Below the pieces are notes generated by a model. The model searched no databases. It had not been told where the DNA came from and was given only the letters and a program-made list of their open reading frames with translations. The position numbers and the translations under genes are program-made. This document shows, in pieces, positions 1 to 8,296 of a DNA stretch of 64,000 nucleotides (its first letter is position 1; each line of letters starts with the position of its first letter). The stretch comes from Dyella_B acidisoli (lineage in GTDB: Bacteria > Pseudomonadota > Gammaproteobacteria > Xanthomonadales > Rhodanobacteraceae). Location of the stretch: contig NZ_CP064031.1 in the NCBI RefSeq assembly GCF_049532895.1, positions 1,736,001 to 1,800,000 on the forward strand, read 5' to 3'.

Positions 1-394
1 TGTGATCGCGGATCACGTACGGCACGATCACACTCACGCCCCAATCCGCATTAAAGCGATACATCGCGGTGAGGTTGATGTAGCGATTGGTGGTGTTCTT
101 CTCGATTTCTCCACCACCCAGCGCCGGATTGGCCGGTTGATCGACCACCTGTTCCGCCGTGGCTTTGCGGCTGCCGTGGCGTAATTGATTCTGATCGATA
201 TAGGTGTAGTCGACATTGATGCGCCAGCCCTCGGCGGTTGAATAACCGGTGGCGGCGTCGGTGCTGAGCGTGCAACCGCAGGTGGCACATGCTTGCACCG
301 CCTGTGGCAATGCAAAGGTAGCAAGCAAACCCATGATCGTCACGTGCGGACGTGATCGCACGCGCTTGGCACGTACGGACTGTTGAAGACTCAT
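1..394 (-). CDS. Predicted outer-membrane-type protein, N-terminal fragment
   Basis: The reading frame stays open from an ATG at 394 to the window edge, so the C-terminal part lies outside. About 40 residues in, after a basic and hydrophobic leader ending near PQAVQA, the mature protein starts with a Cys-rich ACATCGC motif. Later segments such as GWRINVDYTYIDQNQLRHGS and NRYINLTAMYRFNADWG alternate in the way of outer-membrane beta strands. A possible ribosome site (AGGAG) lies 10 bases before the ATG; an internal ATG 21 codons in could also start a shorter signal peptide. It lies downstream of the DUF2946 gene on the same strand, so the two may be co-transcribed. The barrel and metal-related role are inferences; I do not recognise a named family. 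Confidence 0.6.
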   Translation of the reverse strand, partial: MSLQQSVRAKRVRSRPHVTIMGLLATFALPQAVQACATCGCTLSTDAATGYSTAEGWRINVDYTYIDQNQLRHGSRKATAEQVVDQPANPALGGGEIEKNTTNRYINLTAMYRFNADWGVSVIVPYVIRDH

Positions 395-561
395 CGAATG
401 GAAACTCCTGTTGCCACCACGGCCAGGTGGTGCAACGCCTGTAAAAGACGCGCTGCAGCGATTGGCCACATGCGACGCATCGCATGCGCTATTCGGCAGT
501 GTGAATAAAGCGCATGAACGGCATGGCACAACGGCCAGGCGCGACGTCCATGCGTGGCGTG

Positions 562-933
562 TCAGGCGATGAGCGGCGGGCCGCGTGGGTTTGCGCTAAG
601 GAGACGCGATGCAGGCTTTTCGTCGATCCGGTGGATCGATGCAATCGTCGAAACGGGTACAACGGGCGCCAGATAAACCACCACGCCCGAAGCAAGCAGC
701 GGCGTGTGATTGAGCAGTACGCAATACGGGCAGCGATCGGTCGGATCAGCAGGCGTTTGCGGCGAGGAAGGGTGCTTCGTGCTGGCAAGTTGATGGACCG
801 GGCAGTCACCGTCCGCGACGGACATGGCCGTCATGGACATGCTTCGCGACAGCACCGGCATCACGACGATCAACGCCATGGCCAGCATTGCCAGCCATGT
901 CACGGATCGAAGTGGACGTCTGCCTTGCAGCAC
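562..933 (-). CDS. DUF2946 family protein
   Basis: This encodes 123 residues from a GTG start preceded by AAGGGA; the frame stays open far upstream, but the sequence there is not protein-like. It has one hydrophobic N-terminal segment (WLAMLAMALIVVMPVLS), then a spaced pair of cysteines, DCPVH and later CPYCVLL, typical of DUF2946 proteins. A second hydrophobic stretch (PLLASGVVVYLAPVVPV) follows. The family is of unknown function and often sits beside metal-related or TonB-linked genes. It probably forms a unit with the gene at 1-394. The assignment rests on the CPYC motif and overall layout; the start is moderately certain. Confidence 0.65.
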   Translation of the reverse strand: MLQGRRPLRSVTWLAMLAMALIVVMPVLSRSMSMTAMSVADGDCPVHQLASTKHPSSPQTPADPTDRCPYCVLLNHTPLLASGVVVYLAPVVPVSTIASIHRIDEKPASRLLSANPRGPPLIA

Positions 934-1052
934 GATGGTTTCCCTTGGAGCGAGTGCGCCCGACGCATAAGCGTAGCACGCTCCGAAGATAGCTAAGGTA
1001 ACAGCATGGGAATATCTTGCGTCGAATATCGAAACCAGGCGGGGGCAGGCCC

Positions 1053-1557
1053 ATGGCGAAGAAAGTGGGCTTATGGATCGGTGCGCCGCTGCTGGTTGCA
1101 GCGGCAGTGATTTTCCGGCCCGACCAAGCCGCGCATGACTTGTGTTCGGTGATATTCGTGGGTGCGTCTTACGTATACGCGCCTGCATGCACGCACGTAC
1201 GCACGCTTTGGCCGGCTCTATCTCGACAATGGCGTGGCGCCGGATGGACAGCGCGTTCTTCCCGAAGGCTGGGTGGACTGGTCGCGCCGCTCCACACTGG
1301 GGTCGACATATGGCGCAGGTTTCTGGACCAACGATGGATCGGATGATTTCACCAAGTGGCGCATATCGAAGGGCTTTCCGAAGGATGGCTATTTCGCCAG
1401 TGGCTTTCTTGGTCAGCGGATTTACATCGTGCCGTCGGCGAAATTGGTGATTGTGAGCTTTGGTTATTCGCGACCGCCGGATTTTGGGATGGAGGATGAT
1501 CTGGCGTTGATTGCGGCAGCGATCAGGGCGACGCCAGGGAAGACGAATTCGCTGTAG
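1053..1557 (+). pseudogene. Serine hydrolase (class C beta-lactamase-like), internally deleted
   Basis: Two pieces of one family lie in different frames. Residues from the ATG at 1053 (strong GGGGGCAGG ribosome site) read MAKKVGLWIGAPLLVAAAV followed by AAHDLCSVIFVG, a typical membrane anchor and start of this family. From about 1201 another frame reads ARFGRLYLDNGVAPDGQ, then LPEGWVDWS, GYFASGFLGQRIYIVPS and LVIVSFGYS, the usual C-terminal part. The central part with the Ser-x-x-Lys and Tyr-x-Asn active-site motifs is missing and the frames do not match, so the gene cannot make an active enzyme. The junction (1164-1206) is an alternating purine-pyrimidine tract. A full-length relative would be roughly 400 residues or more. 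Confidence 0.75.
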
Positions 1558-1626
1558 GTTGGGGTGAAAAAACCAGCGTTGATATGTGCATTTGGATCGT
1601 GATGTTCGGGTTTTCACCCAACCTAC
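1554..1626. repeat. Palindromic repeat pair, GTAGGTTGGGGTGA family
   Basis: The left arm (1554-1570) and right arm (1611-1626) are inverted copies of GTAGGTTGGGGTGAAAA differing by one G, with a 40-base spacer. The TAG in the left arm is the stop codon of the pseudogene frame. Related elements occur at 4037-4066 and 46813-46887, with looser relatives at 35052-35113 and 63346-63406. The rest of the intergenic stretch up to 1907 shows nothing I can name. Confidence 0.7.
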
Positions 1627-1907
1627 GGTGGTCCAACTGCACATCTGGCGAAATGGACATCTGGCGAAAACGTGATGCGTGAGTGAAGAACGCACGCACA
1701 TGTCTTCTGCATTTAAAAAAAGTGCAACAGGGTCTTTCATGAAGCTTGCTTGAGGTTCAGAATCAGAACGCACACACGTCTTCATCGAATGTGCGACCGA
1801 GTGGTGACGCGTTCAGAATGGTTCGGCTTGCGACGTTAGCTACGTACTTGCAGGCAAGGCTCCGTGAATCTTCATCATGTCTTCACATCGGGTTTTCCGA
1901 TTGATTT

Positions 1908-3515
1908 GTGGTTCGAATGCGCATGGAAAATCTATCTGCAAAGTTTGTCGTTGCCTCTCCTTCTTCGTTGACGGCGGAGAATCAATATCGGCTGTTGGTT
2001 GAGTCGATTACCGACTACGCCATTTTCATGTTGGACCCAGAGGGACGCGTGGTCAGCTGGAATCTTGGTGCCGAACGCATCAAGGGTTACACGGCGGAGG
2101 AAATCATCGGCAAGCATTTTTCCTTGTTCTATACGCAAGCCGATCGGGATGCGGGCATGCCTCAGAAAAATCTGATGCGCGCCTTATCCGAAGGGCGCGT
2201 GGAAAGTGAAGGATGGCGCGTGCGCAAGGACGGCTCGCGGTTCTGGGCAAATGTAGTAGTTGACCGCATTCTGGACGACTACGGCCAATGGGTGGGCTTT
2301 GCCAAGATCACGCGTGACGTGACCGACCAGCGTGATGCTGCGGAGGAGTTGGACCGTGCACGCGAAGCGTTGTTTCAGTCGCAGAAGACCGAAGCCATCG
2401 GTAAGCTCACCGGCGGCGTAGCGCATGATTTCAACAATCTGCTGATGGTGATCCAGAGCTGTTTGGACATGGTGGAGCTGAAGCTGCCGCACGAGTCGCC
2501 GCTACGAAAGTTGGTGCAGAACGCACAATCGGCCGTACAGCGCGGCGCGGCATTGACACAGCGCATGCTCGCTTTTGCCCGCAAACAGAAGCTGCGCGTA
2601 GCACCTGTGGACATCGCGTCGCTGGTGGCCAATATGACCGAACTGCTGCGCCGCTCGCTCGGTCCACGGGTCAACATCACCACGATGTTCCCACCGTCGC
2701 TCCATTCGGTGAAGACCGATGCCAATCAACTGGAGCTGGCGTTGATGAACCTCGCCGTCAACGCACGTGATGCCATGCCGGAGGGCGGCGAGCTGACCAT
2801 CACCGCGCGCAATGTGATCATCGATGCTACGCATTCGACGCAGCTTGCGCCGGGTGAATACGTGTGCCTTTCCGTCACCGATGAAGGCGAAGGCATGGAC
2901 GAAGAAACGCAAGTCAAGGCGACCGAACCGTTCTTCACCACCAAAGGTGTGGGAAAAGGGACCGGGCTGGGCTTGTCGATGGTGCACGGCCTTACCGAGC
3001 AATCGGGCGGGCGCCTGGTGATCAAGAGCAGCAAGGGCTTCGGTACGCGAGTGGAAATGTGGCTGCCCAGCGTACGGCCGCAATTGGCCGACCATGCAAA
3101 CGACACAGCACCGGTGTTGACGTCACTAAAGCCGTTCGTTGCGCCGCACAGCTTGTACATCGTGATGGTGGATGACGATCCGCTGGTACGAAACGCTACG
3201 GGTGCGGTGTTGCAGGATCTGGGGCATCGCGTAACGGAAGTTGCCTCGGCCGAGGAGGCCTTGCAGGTATTGGAAACCTGTCCGGATGTCGACATGCTGA
3301 TTACCGACCACGCCATGCCAGGCATGACGGGTGCCCAACTCGTCGGCGAAGTGAATATCCGCTGGCCTGCGTTGCCCGTGGTATTGGCCACGGGGTATGC
3401 AGAAATTCCGGGGGATTTGAGTGACGGCGCCACGCGCTTGTCCAAGCCGTACGATCGTCTTGGCCTGGTGGAAGCGATTGCGAAAGCCGTGGAAGACAGG
3501 CAGGTGCATGCCTGA
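1908..3515 (+). CDS. PAS-domain hybrid sensor histidine kinase with receiver domain
   Basis: This predicted cytoplasmic hybrid kinase has no membrane segment. A PAS domain covers about residues 25-145 (YAIFMLDPEGRVVSWN; GFAKITRDVTD). A HisKA domain carries the phospho-acceptor in GVAHDFNNLL (about His173). The ATPase domain shows the N box NLAVNARDAMPEGG and the G boxes DEGEGMD and KGTGLGLSMV. A C-terminal receiver domain has the acidic pair VDDD and the phospho-acceptor Asp near residue 467 in LITDHAMPGM. The protein would autophosphorylate in response to an unknown signal and pass phosphate to its own receiver. Start codon choice is weak: GTG 1908, ATG 1917 and ATG 1923 are all possible and none has a clear ribosome site. 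No partner gene is adjacent. Confidence 0.9.
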   Translation: MVRMRMENLSAKFVVASPSSLTAENQYRLLVESITDYAIFMLDPEGRVVSWNLGAERIKGYTAEEIIGKHFSLFYTQADRDAGMPQKNLMRALSEGRVESEGWRVRKDGSRFWANVVVDRILDDYGQWVGFAKITRDVTDQRDAAEELDRAREALFQSQKTEAIGKLTGGVAHDFNNLLMVIQSCLDMVELKLPHESPLRKLVQNAQSAVQRGAALTQRMLAFARKQKLRVAPVDIASLVANMTELLRRSLGPRVNITTMFPPSLHSVKTDANQLELALMNLAVNARDAMPEGGELTITARNVIIDATHSTQLAPGEYVCLSVTDEGEGMDEETQVKATEPFFTTKGVGKGTGLGLSMVHGLTEQSGGRLVIKSSKGFGTRVEMWLPSVRPQLADHANDTAPVLTSLKPFVAPHSLYIVMVDDDPLVRNATGAVLQDLGHRVTEVASAEEALQVLETCPDVDMLITDHAMPGMTGAQLVGEVNIRWPALPVVLATGYAEIPGDLSDGATRLSKPYDRLGLVEAIAKAVEDRQVHA

Positions 3516-3713
3516 ATTTCGCAGGTGCTTGTATGCATTGGACGAGTTTCAAGCTCGGCGCTACGCCGCCGGGCGCGGTACCTGCCACGCCGGTCGTTCC
3601 ATGAGCAAATTCCTAACCAGATGCATTACAAACTCCTAACGGTCCCAGGCGCACATTGATCGTCCAGGTAGCGTTCGCTGCCTTGGGCAACCGTAAGCGT
3701 GTGGAGGCCCTCC

Positions 3714-3977
3714 ATGAGCACCCCAGATTCCATTTCCCCCGGTAGGTCTCCGGGCTCGCCGCATTCACTGTGGCAGACATGCTCCGACTACATCAGCCGC
3801 ATTGTGCGTCCGGCAGCCAAGGCCGAGCATCCGGTGCGTATGACACGTCGGCAGGAATTGCTTGCCGCGCAGGAACAGAAACGTCGCGAACAGCACGCGC
3901 ATGTACTGGAACTGCTGCGCGAAGTGAAAGAAAAGAATCAGCACACCCCGCACGATAGCGGCAAACTGAAGGCCTGA
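3714..3977 (+). CDS. Small hypothetical protein
   Basis: This encodes 87 residues. The ATG at 3714 has a GGAGG ribosome site at 3703-3707, which decides the start over an upstream GTG. There is no signal peptide or membrane segment. The middle part is strongly charged and probably helical (RRQELLAAQEQKRREQHAHV, then LREVKEKN), suggesting a short coiled coil. I recognise no family. It is followed by a GC-rich hairpin at 3990-4015. Confidence 0.6.
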   Translation: MSTPDSISPGRSPGSPHSLWQTCSDYISRIVRPAAKAEHPVRMTRRQELLAAQEQKRREQHAHVLELLREVKEKNQHTPHDSGKLKA

Positions 3978-3989
3978 TGTCACGCTTTC

Positions 3990-4015
3990 GCCGGCCCGTG
4001 TCATGACGGGCCGGC
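3990..4015 (+). terminator. GC-rich hairpin after small ORF
   Basis: A perfect 10-bp stem GCCGGCCCGT / ACGGGCCGGC with a 6-base loop starts 12 bases after the stop of the gene at 3714. It lacks a following T run, so it may be a Rho-assisted or weak terminator. Confidence 0.4.
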
Positions 4016-4036
4016 CACATACCCTTTAAGTTAATG

Positions 4037-4066
4037 CATAGGTTGGGGTGAGAACCCCAACCTATG
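4037..4066. repeat. Perfect 12-bp palindrome, GTAGGTTGGGGTGA family
   Basis: CATAGGTTGGGG and CCCCAACCTATG are separated by TGAGAA. It is the same family as 1554-1626. On the minus strand its TAG (4062-4064) is the stop codon of the GGDEF-EAL gene, so the element overlaps the gene end and could also act as its transcription end. Confidence 0.75.
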
Positions 4067-7019
4067 TCGTTCCTGGCGAAAGCGGCGGCTCCATCCAATG
4101 CACCATCGGTGCAGGACTCCCTAGCAAATAACCTTGCCCCATCTCGCATCCCATGCGCACCAGCGCTTCCAGTTGTGCCTGCGTTTCGATGCCTTCGGCA
4201 ATGACCTGAATGTTGAGCGCGTGCGCCAAGGCGAGAATCGCGGCGACTACCGTAGTGCTGTTGCTGCTGCCGGCCTTGTCGAGTTCATGCACGAAGGCGC
4301 GGTCGATCTTCAGCATGCGCAAGGGCAGGGAATGCAGATAGCTCAACGACGAGTAACCCGTGCCGAAATCATCCAGCGCAGCGCCTACGCCCGCACTGCG
4401 CAGGCGATCAAGCACGGCGCGTACGCTTTCAGGGTTATCCAGCAAGGCACCTTCCGTCACTTCGGTCACCAGACGGGAGGGTGCAAGACCGGTACGTTCG
4501 AGCATCTTCATGACACGCACGTCGAAATCGACATGGCGAAGATGCAAGGCGGATACGTTGAAGGTGATGAACAGTTCGCTTGATCCTTGCTGCGCGAGCA
4601 GTCGGCAGCTGAGTTCAAACAGGCGCCAATCGATCGCTTCGATCAAACCACTGTCTTCGGCGATCTTTATGAAATCCGACGGCCGCAGCAGGCCGCGTTG
4701 CGGGTGATTCCAGCGAATCAAGGCTTCGTAGCCGACTACCTTACCGTCGGCGAGCTGGCAGATGGGTTGGAGATGTGGTTCGAACTCACCTTGTCGCAGC
4801 GCCTTGCGTAGCTCGCTTTCCATCGCGAGCACGTCCACCATGCCCTTGGCCAGTGCTTCGTCGAACACGGCAAAGCGTTTGCGGCCTAGCTCTTTGGCTT
4901 GGTAAAGCGCCATGTCCGCATCGCGGATCAATTCGTCTGCGTCGCGATAACTGGAATCGCCGAAGGCAATGCCCACGCTTACGGAGGGCTCCAGTTCCTT
5001 GCCGGAAATGCGCAGCGGCGCCGCCACCGCCTGCAGCACGCGATCGGCGATGATGGTGGCGGTATCGGTGTTTTCGATGTGCTCCAGCAGGATGGCGAAT
5101 TCATCGCCGGACAGCCGCGCCACCATATCCGGTTCGCGCACGTGCGTAAGCAAACGCATGGCCACGGCTTTGAGGAATTCATCACCCGCCAGGTGACCGA
5201 GGCTGTCGTTGATTACCTTGAAGCGGTCGACGTCGATGTATAGCAAGGCACAGCGGCGGCTGGAGTCGCTCTGCATGCGGTTGAGAATGCGGTCCAGCCG
5301 TTCACGCAGATAGCTGCGGTTGGGCAGGCCGGTGAGTGGATCGTGCATCACTTGGTGATGCAACTGTTGCTGCATCTGTTCGCGCCGCGCGATTTCGGCG
5401 CGCAGCTCCCGTGTGCGCTCTTCCACGCGGTGTTCGAGCCGCAGATTGGCCAGATGCAACGCTGCAGCGGAGCGGCGACGGTAAATGCTGTTGGCGATCT
5501 GCAATGCCACGAAGGTGAGCAGTTCCTGTTCCTGCGCGCCGTAGCCGGTGTTTTTTTCGTAGCTCTGCACGGCGACCAGGCCGATCACCGACTCGTCCAC
5601 TTTCAGCGGCACACCCAGCCAGCAGGCGGAAGGCTCGCCAATATGGTGCGGTATTACTTCGCCGTCGTGCGTGAGCGCCAAGATGTCTTCGCGCGTGCCT
5701 GACCACGGCTGTCCGCTACGTAGCACGTATTCGCTCAGGCCACGGCCGATCGGTCGCGACAGCTGATGCCGCACGCCGGTATCCATGTAATAGGGAAATT
5801 CCAGCTTGGTGCGATCGTCGCTGAGCAGGGCGATGAAGAAGTTCTCGGCGTCCAGCAACCGGCCGACCACCGTGTGCACGCGCTCGTAGAACGTGTTTTC
5901 GTCAATGTCGGCGGTGGCGAGCTGGGCCACTTGGAACAGCGCCTCCTGCAGGCGTTCGGCGCGATGCCGCTCGCGTACTTCTTGCAGCAGGCCGCGATTC
6001 ACTTCGGCCAGTTCCTCGGTGCGCTGGCGTACGCGACGTTCGAGTTCGTCCTTGCTTTCCTTGCGTTCCACCGCGGTAAGAATGTGGCTGCCGACGAATT
6101 CCAACAGAGAGAGATCGTCGTACGAATACACGATGCCGGTGCCGTAGCTTTGCACCACCAGCGCACCTTGCACCTGGCCGTCTCGCAGCATGGGCACGCC
6201 GAGCCAGTCATCGCTGTCGGGGCCGGCGATCACCAGCGGGCCGTTTACTTGTTCCAGCAACTGCTCGTTGCTGCCCATCAGCGGCTTGCCCTGGGTGAGC
6301 AGGTACCAAGTGAGCGTGTGCCGTCGATCTTCCAGCCGCATGTCGTGGTTGGTTTTCGGTTTGTCTTCATCCTTGACGTCCGCGTAATACAGAAAGCGCA
6401 GGGTTTCCTGTTCCGGGTCGTAGCGGACGATGAAGAAGTTCTCCGCATACATCAGCCCGCTGACGATGCGGTGGATCTCATGCAGCGTGTCCGGCATGTC
6501 CAGGTCCGAGCCGGAAAGCTCGGAGATGGAGAACAGCGCGCGCTGCAGGTTTTCCGAGTGCTCCAGTTGGCTGTGCGAGTCGTAGAGTTCGGCCAGCTTG
6601 ATGGTGTGATGCAATTGGCGCACACCCAGTTGCACGTAGGTACCGATGTGGCCCAGTAGATTCTTGGCCGAGCCCTCCATGGTCGTGGTGAGCAGCAGTA
6701 CGACTTGTTGTGTGTTGAGCAGAGTAAGGGCGTAGCGCCTGCCGTCGGATGACACGCGAACACCATCGGCGGCATTCAATGCATCCCGCGCGAGCGTGAG
6801 CTCTTCCGGATCGGGTGGCTGTGCTTCGTCAGCAGCGCTTTGTTCTGGCCGGTACGCAAGCATCAGCACTTTGGCTTTCAAGCAATGAGGCTGCGCCTGC
6901 ACCAGGGTTTCGATGAGCGAACAGACTTCGCCGGGAGTTTCGGCTTCGATCAGGCAACCGAGCCACGCAGTATTTTCCGGCTCGTGCGTTGTGATGGAGA
7001 TAGGAAGACTCAGGCTCAT
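4062..7019 (-). CDS. GAF-GAF-GGDEF-EAL cyclic-di-GMP turnover protein
   Basis: This large protein of about 985 residues should make and/or break cyclic di-GMP. It is built of an N-terminal region of about 160 residues, two GAF-type sensor domains joined by coiled coils (ERRVRQRTEELAEVNRGLLQ; HRVEERTRELRAEIARREQ), a GGDEF domain and an EAL domain. The GGDEF signature is present as ARLSGDEFAILLEH, so a cyclase is plausible. The EAL domain keeps YEALIRWNHPQRG, DDFGTGYSSLSYL and VIAEGIET, so phosphodiesterase activity is also plausible. No membrane segment is seen. The ATG at 7019 has GGTGG just upstream; a GTG at 7046 in the same frame is an alternative. Which activity dominates cannot be read from sequence. 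Confidence 0.92.
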   Translation of the reverse strand: MSLSLPISITTHEPENTAWLGCLIEAETPGEVCSLIETLVQAQPHCLKAKVLMLAYRPEQSAADEAQPPDPEELTLARDALNAADGVRVSSDGRRYALTLLNTQQVVLLLTTTMEGSAKNLLGHIGTYVQLGVRQLHHTIKLAELYDSHSQLEHSENLQRALFSISELSGSDLDMPDTLHEIHRIVSGLMYAENFFIVRYDPEQETLRFLYYADVKDEDKPKTNHDMRLEDRRHTLTWYLLTQGKPLMGSNEQLLEQVNGPLVIAGPDSDDWLGVPMLRDGQVQGALVVQSYGTGIVYSYDDLSLLEFVGSHILTAVERKESKDELERRVRQRTEELAEVNRGLLQEVRERHRAERLQEALFQVAQLATADIDENTFYERVHTVVGRLLDAENFFIALLSDDRTKLEFPYYMDTGVRHQLSRPIGRGLSEYVLRSGQPWSGTREDILALTHDGEVIPHHIGEPSACWLGVPLKVDESVIGLVAVQSYEKNTGYGAQEQELLTFVALQIANSIYRRRSAAALHLANLRLEHRVEERTRELRAEIARREQMQQQLHHQVMHDPLTGLPNRSYLRERLDRILNRMQSDSSRRCALLYIDVDRFKVINDSLGHLAGDEFLKAVAMRLLTHVREPDMVARLSGDEFAILLEHIENTDTATIIADRVLQAVAAPLRISGKELEPSVSVGIAFGDSSYRDADELIRDADMALYQAKELGRKRFAVFDEALAKGMVDVLAMESELRKALRQGEFEPHLQPICQLADGKVVGYEALIRWNHPQRGLLRPSDFIKIAEDSGLIEAIDWRLFELSCRLLAQQGSSELFITFNVSALHLRHVDFDVRVMKMLERTGLAPSRLVTEVTEGALLDNPESVRAVLDRLRSAGVGAALDDFGTGYSSLSYLHSLPLRMLKIDRAFVHELDKAGSSNSTTVVAAILALAHALNIQVIAEGIETQAQLEALVRMGCEMGQGYLLGSPAPMVHWMEPPLSPGTT

Positions 7020-7406
7020 GGCCACCAATCTGCCGTTATGGCTCACCTATCAGTGGATACGCGCTGTACAGGAAATGTGAACCCCTGTCGTTAATGAGGC
7101 ATTGCTGTCGTGGCTTTGTCAATGTATCGGCTAAGCTGCTGATAGCTTTAAAGATTCATGCGGGTAAGGCTGCTACGCGAAGCTCAGGTTCGGCTTGAAC
7201 GGTGATTTGCGCAACGCTTTCGGAAGTTTGGGAGCTGTCCGGTGCCGCCGTTGTTTTCCGCGCAAAGTGGCTCTCGACTCCTGGATAGGCTTCGGCAAGC
7301 TAGCCCCGGGGCGTCGTGACTTAAGGCATGTGCCCCCGCACCTGATGTTCGCCGAGTATGCGCGACGCAGGATCAACTCAATAATCAGGAAGAAAGGGGA
7401 GTTTTC
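7020..7406. other. Intergenic region, nothing recognised
   Basis: This is the divergent upstream region of the GGDEF-EAL gene (minus) and the lipoprotein gene (plus). It should hold both promoters. A frame open at 7195-7410 on the plus strand has no ribosome site and no protein-like composition; I see no repeat or RNA gene. Confidence 0.4.
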
Positions 7407-7817
7407 ATGAACAAGGTTGTTGCGGCCATGGTGGCTGCGATGGTGTTGGCGGGCTGCGCGACGTCGGCGCAGAAGGTCGATCCGGCGACGATCGCATCGT
7501 TTCAGCCGGGCGTAACCACGATTGCCCAAGTTGAGTCTGCCTTGGGTCAGCCTTTCCAGGCGACGCGCATGCCGGATGGCAGTCAGCAGTTGCAGTACGT
7601 AAGCAAGTATCAGGAAGTGACGGGTGACGGCACGCCGACCACCGGTTCGCAAATTCCCAAGCATGTGGAAAAGACGGTTTCCACCGTACTGAGCTTCGAC
7701 CAGAGCGGGCATTTCGTCAGCTCATCATCGAACGCGAAGACGAAGGAGAATCAAGGGCTGAGCAACCTTGGACATTTGAATGGCGGTGAAGCCATTCAAG
7801 AAGGTGGTGCTCGATAG
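7407..7817 (+). CDS. Small outer-membrane lipoprotein, BamE/SmpA-like
   Basis: This encodes 136 residues with a clear lipoprotein signal: MNKVVAAMVAAMVLAGC, lipobox LAGC with the acylated Cys at 17. After it comes a short region of the SmpA/BamE type (FQPGVTTIAQVESALGQPF), where two helices precede a beta sheet in the known fold, then a low-complexity polar tail rich in Ser, Asn and Lys. The ribosome site GGGGAG is well placed. It is distinct from the true bamE at 30553. Its function is unknown; an envelope role is inferred from the signal. Confidence 0.75.
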   Translation: MNKVVAAMVAAMVLAGCATSAQKVDPATIASFQPGVTTIAQVESALGQPFQATRMPDGSQQLQYVSKYQEVTGDGTPTTGSQIPKHVEKTVSTVLSFDQSGHFVSSSSNAKTKENQGLSNLGHLNGGEAIQEGGAR

Positions 7818-7820
7818 GCC

Positions 7821-8240
7821 TTAGTCTGCGACCACCGTGCCCTGGTGGTAGACGATCTTCCAGCCTTGCACCGTATGCCGCCATAGCGTGGCGCGGCGTG
7901 TCTTGCGCCGCCCCTGCTGCAAGGTATAGGTGAGCAGGTAATTATCTGCAGCGATTTCCCGGCAGTGGAAATCGCTGGTTTGCCAATCATCCTCGAACGG
8001 TTGCCGATAGCGTTCTTCGAGCACGTCCAGCACGTATTCGCGGCTGTAACGGCTGCCGGAAGCGCCGACTTCCCAAAAGTCGAGTTCGGTCATGGCTTCG
8101 AAATCGGCACGAGCTGTGCCGAATTCCGGGTGGTGGAAGATGGGTTCGCGCTGTTGGAGTTGTTCGAGGATGGGAAGGAGCCTGGATTCGGTTGTGAGTT
8201 TGGGTTCCAACGCGTTATCTCCATCTTGTCCAGTCGTCAT
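7821..8240 (-). CDS. NTF2-like / DUF4440 domain protein
   Basis: This encodes 139 residues. The body fits an NTF2-like fold as in DUF4440 proteins: an N-terminal helix (LLPILEQLQQREPIFHHPEF), the strand-turn region MTELDFWEVGASGSRYSREY, and C-terminal strands ending WRHTVQGWKIVYHQGTVV. Such domains bind small molecules or act as simple enzymes, so the role is open. The start at 8240 is the most protein-like choice; a purine-rich GGGAGGGAG lies about 13 bases upstream inside a hairpin (8256-8279). It lies downstream of the aldo/keto reductase gene on the same strand, 56 bases away, so the two may share a transcript. Confidence 0.7.
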   Translation of the reverse strand: MTTGQDGDNALEPKLTTESRLLPILEQLQQREPIFHHPEFGTARADFEAMTELDFWEVGASGSRYSREYVLDVLEERYRQPFEDDWQTSDFHCREIAADNYLLTYTLQQGRRKTRRATLWRHTVQGWKIVYHQGTVVAD

Positions 8241-8255
8241 TTCGGCGCATTTACT

Positions 8256-8279
8256 CCCTCCCCTGCAAGCAGGGGAGGG
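8256..8279. repeat. GC-rich palindrome between two minus-strand genes
   Basis: CCCTCCCCTGC and GCAGGGGAGGG form an 11-bp stem with a 2-base loop. The minus-strand copy of the purine arm contains the only purine-rich candidate ribosome site of the DUF4440 gene, so folding could limit its translation. It resembles the CCCTCTCCCC...GGGGAGAGGG elements seen elsewhere in the window. Confidence 0.45.
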
Positions 8280-8296
8280 GACTGTGTGCCGTGCAT

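Noticed and set aside
562..1785. 407-codon minus frame taken as one protein
   Set aside because: Only the last 123 codons are protein-like (DUF2946); the upstream part runs opposite the pseudogene and repeats.
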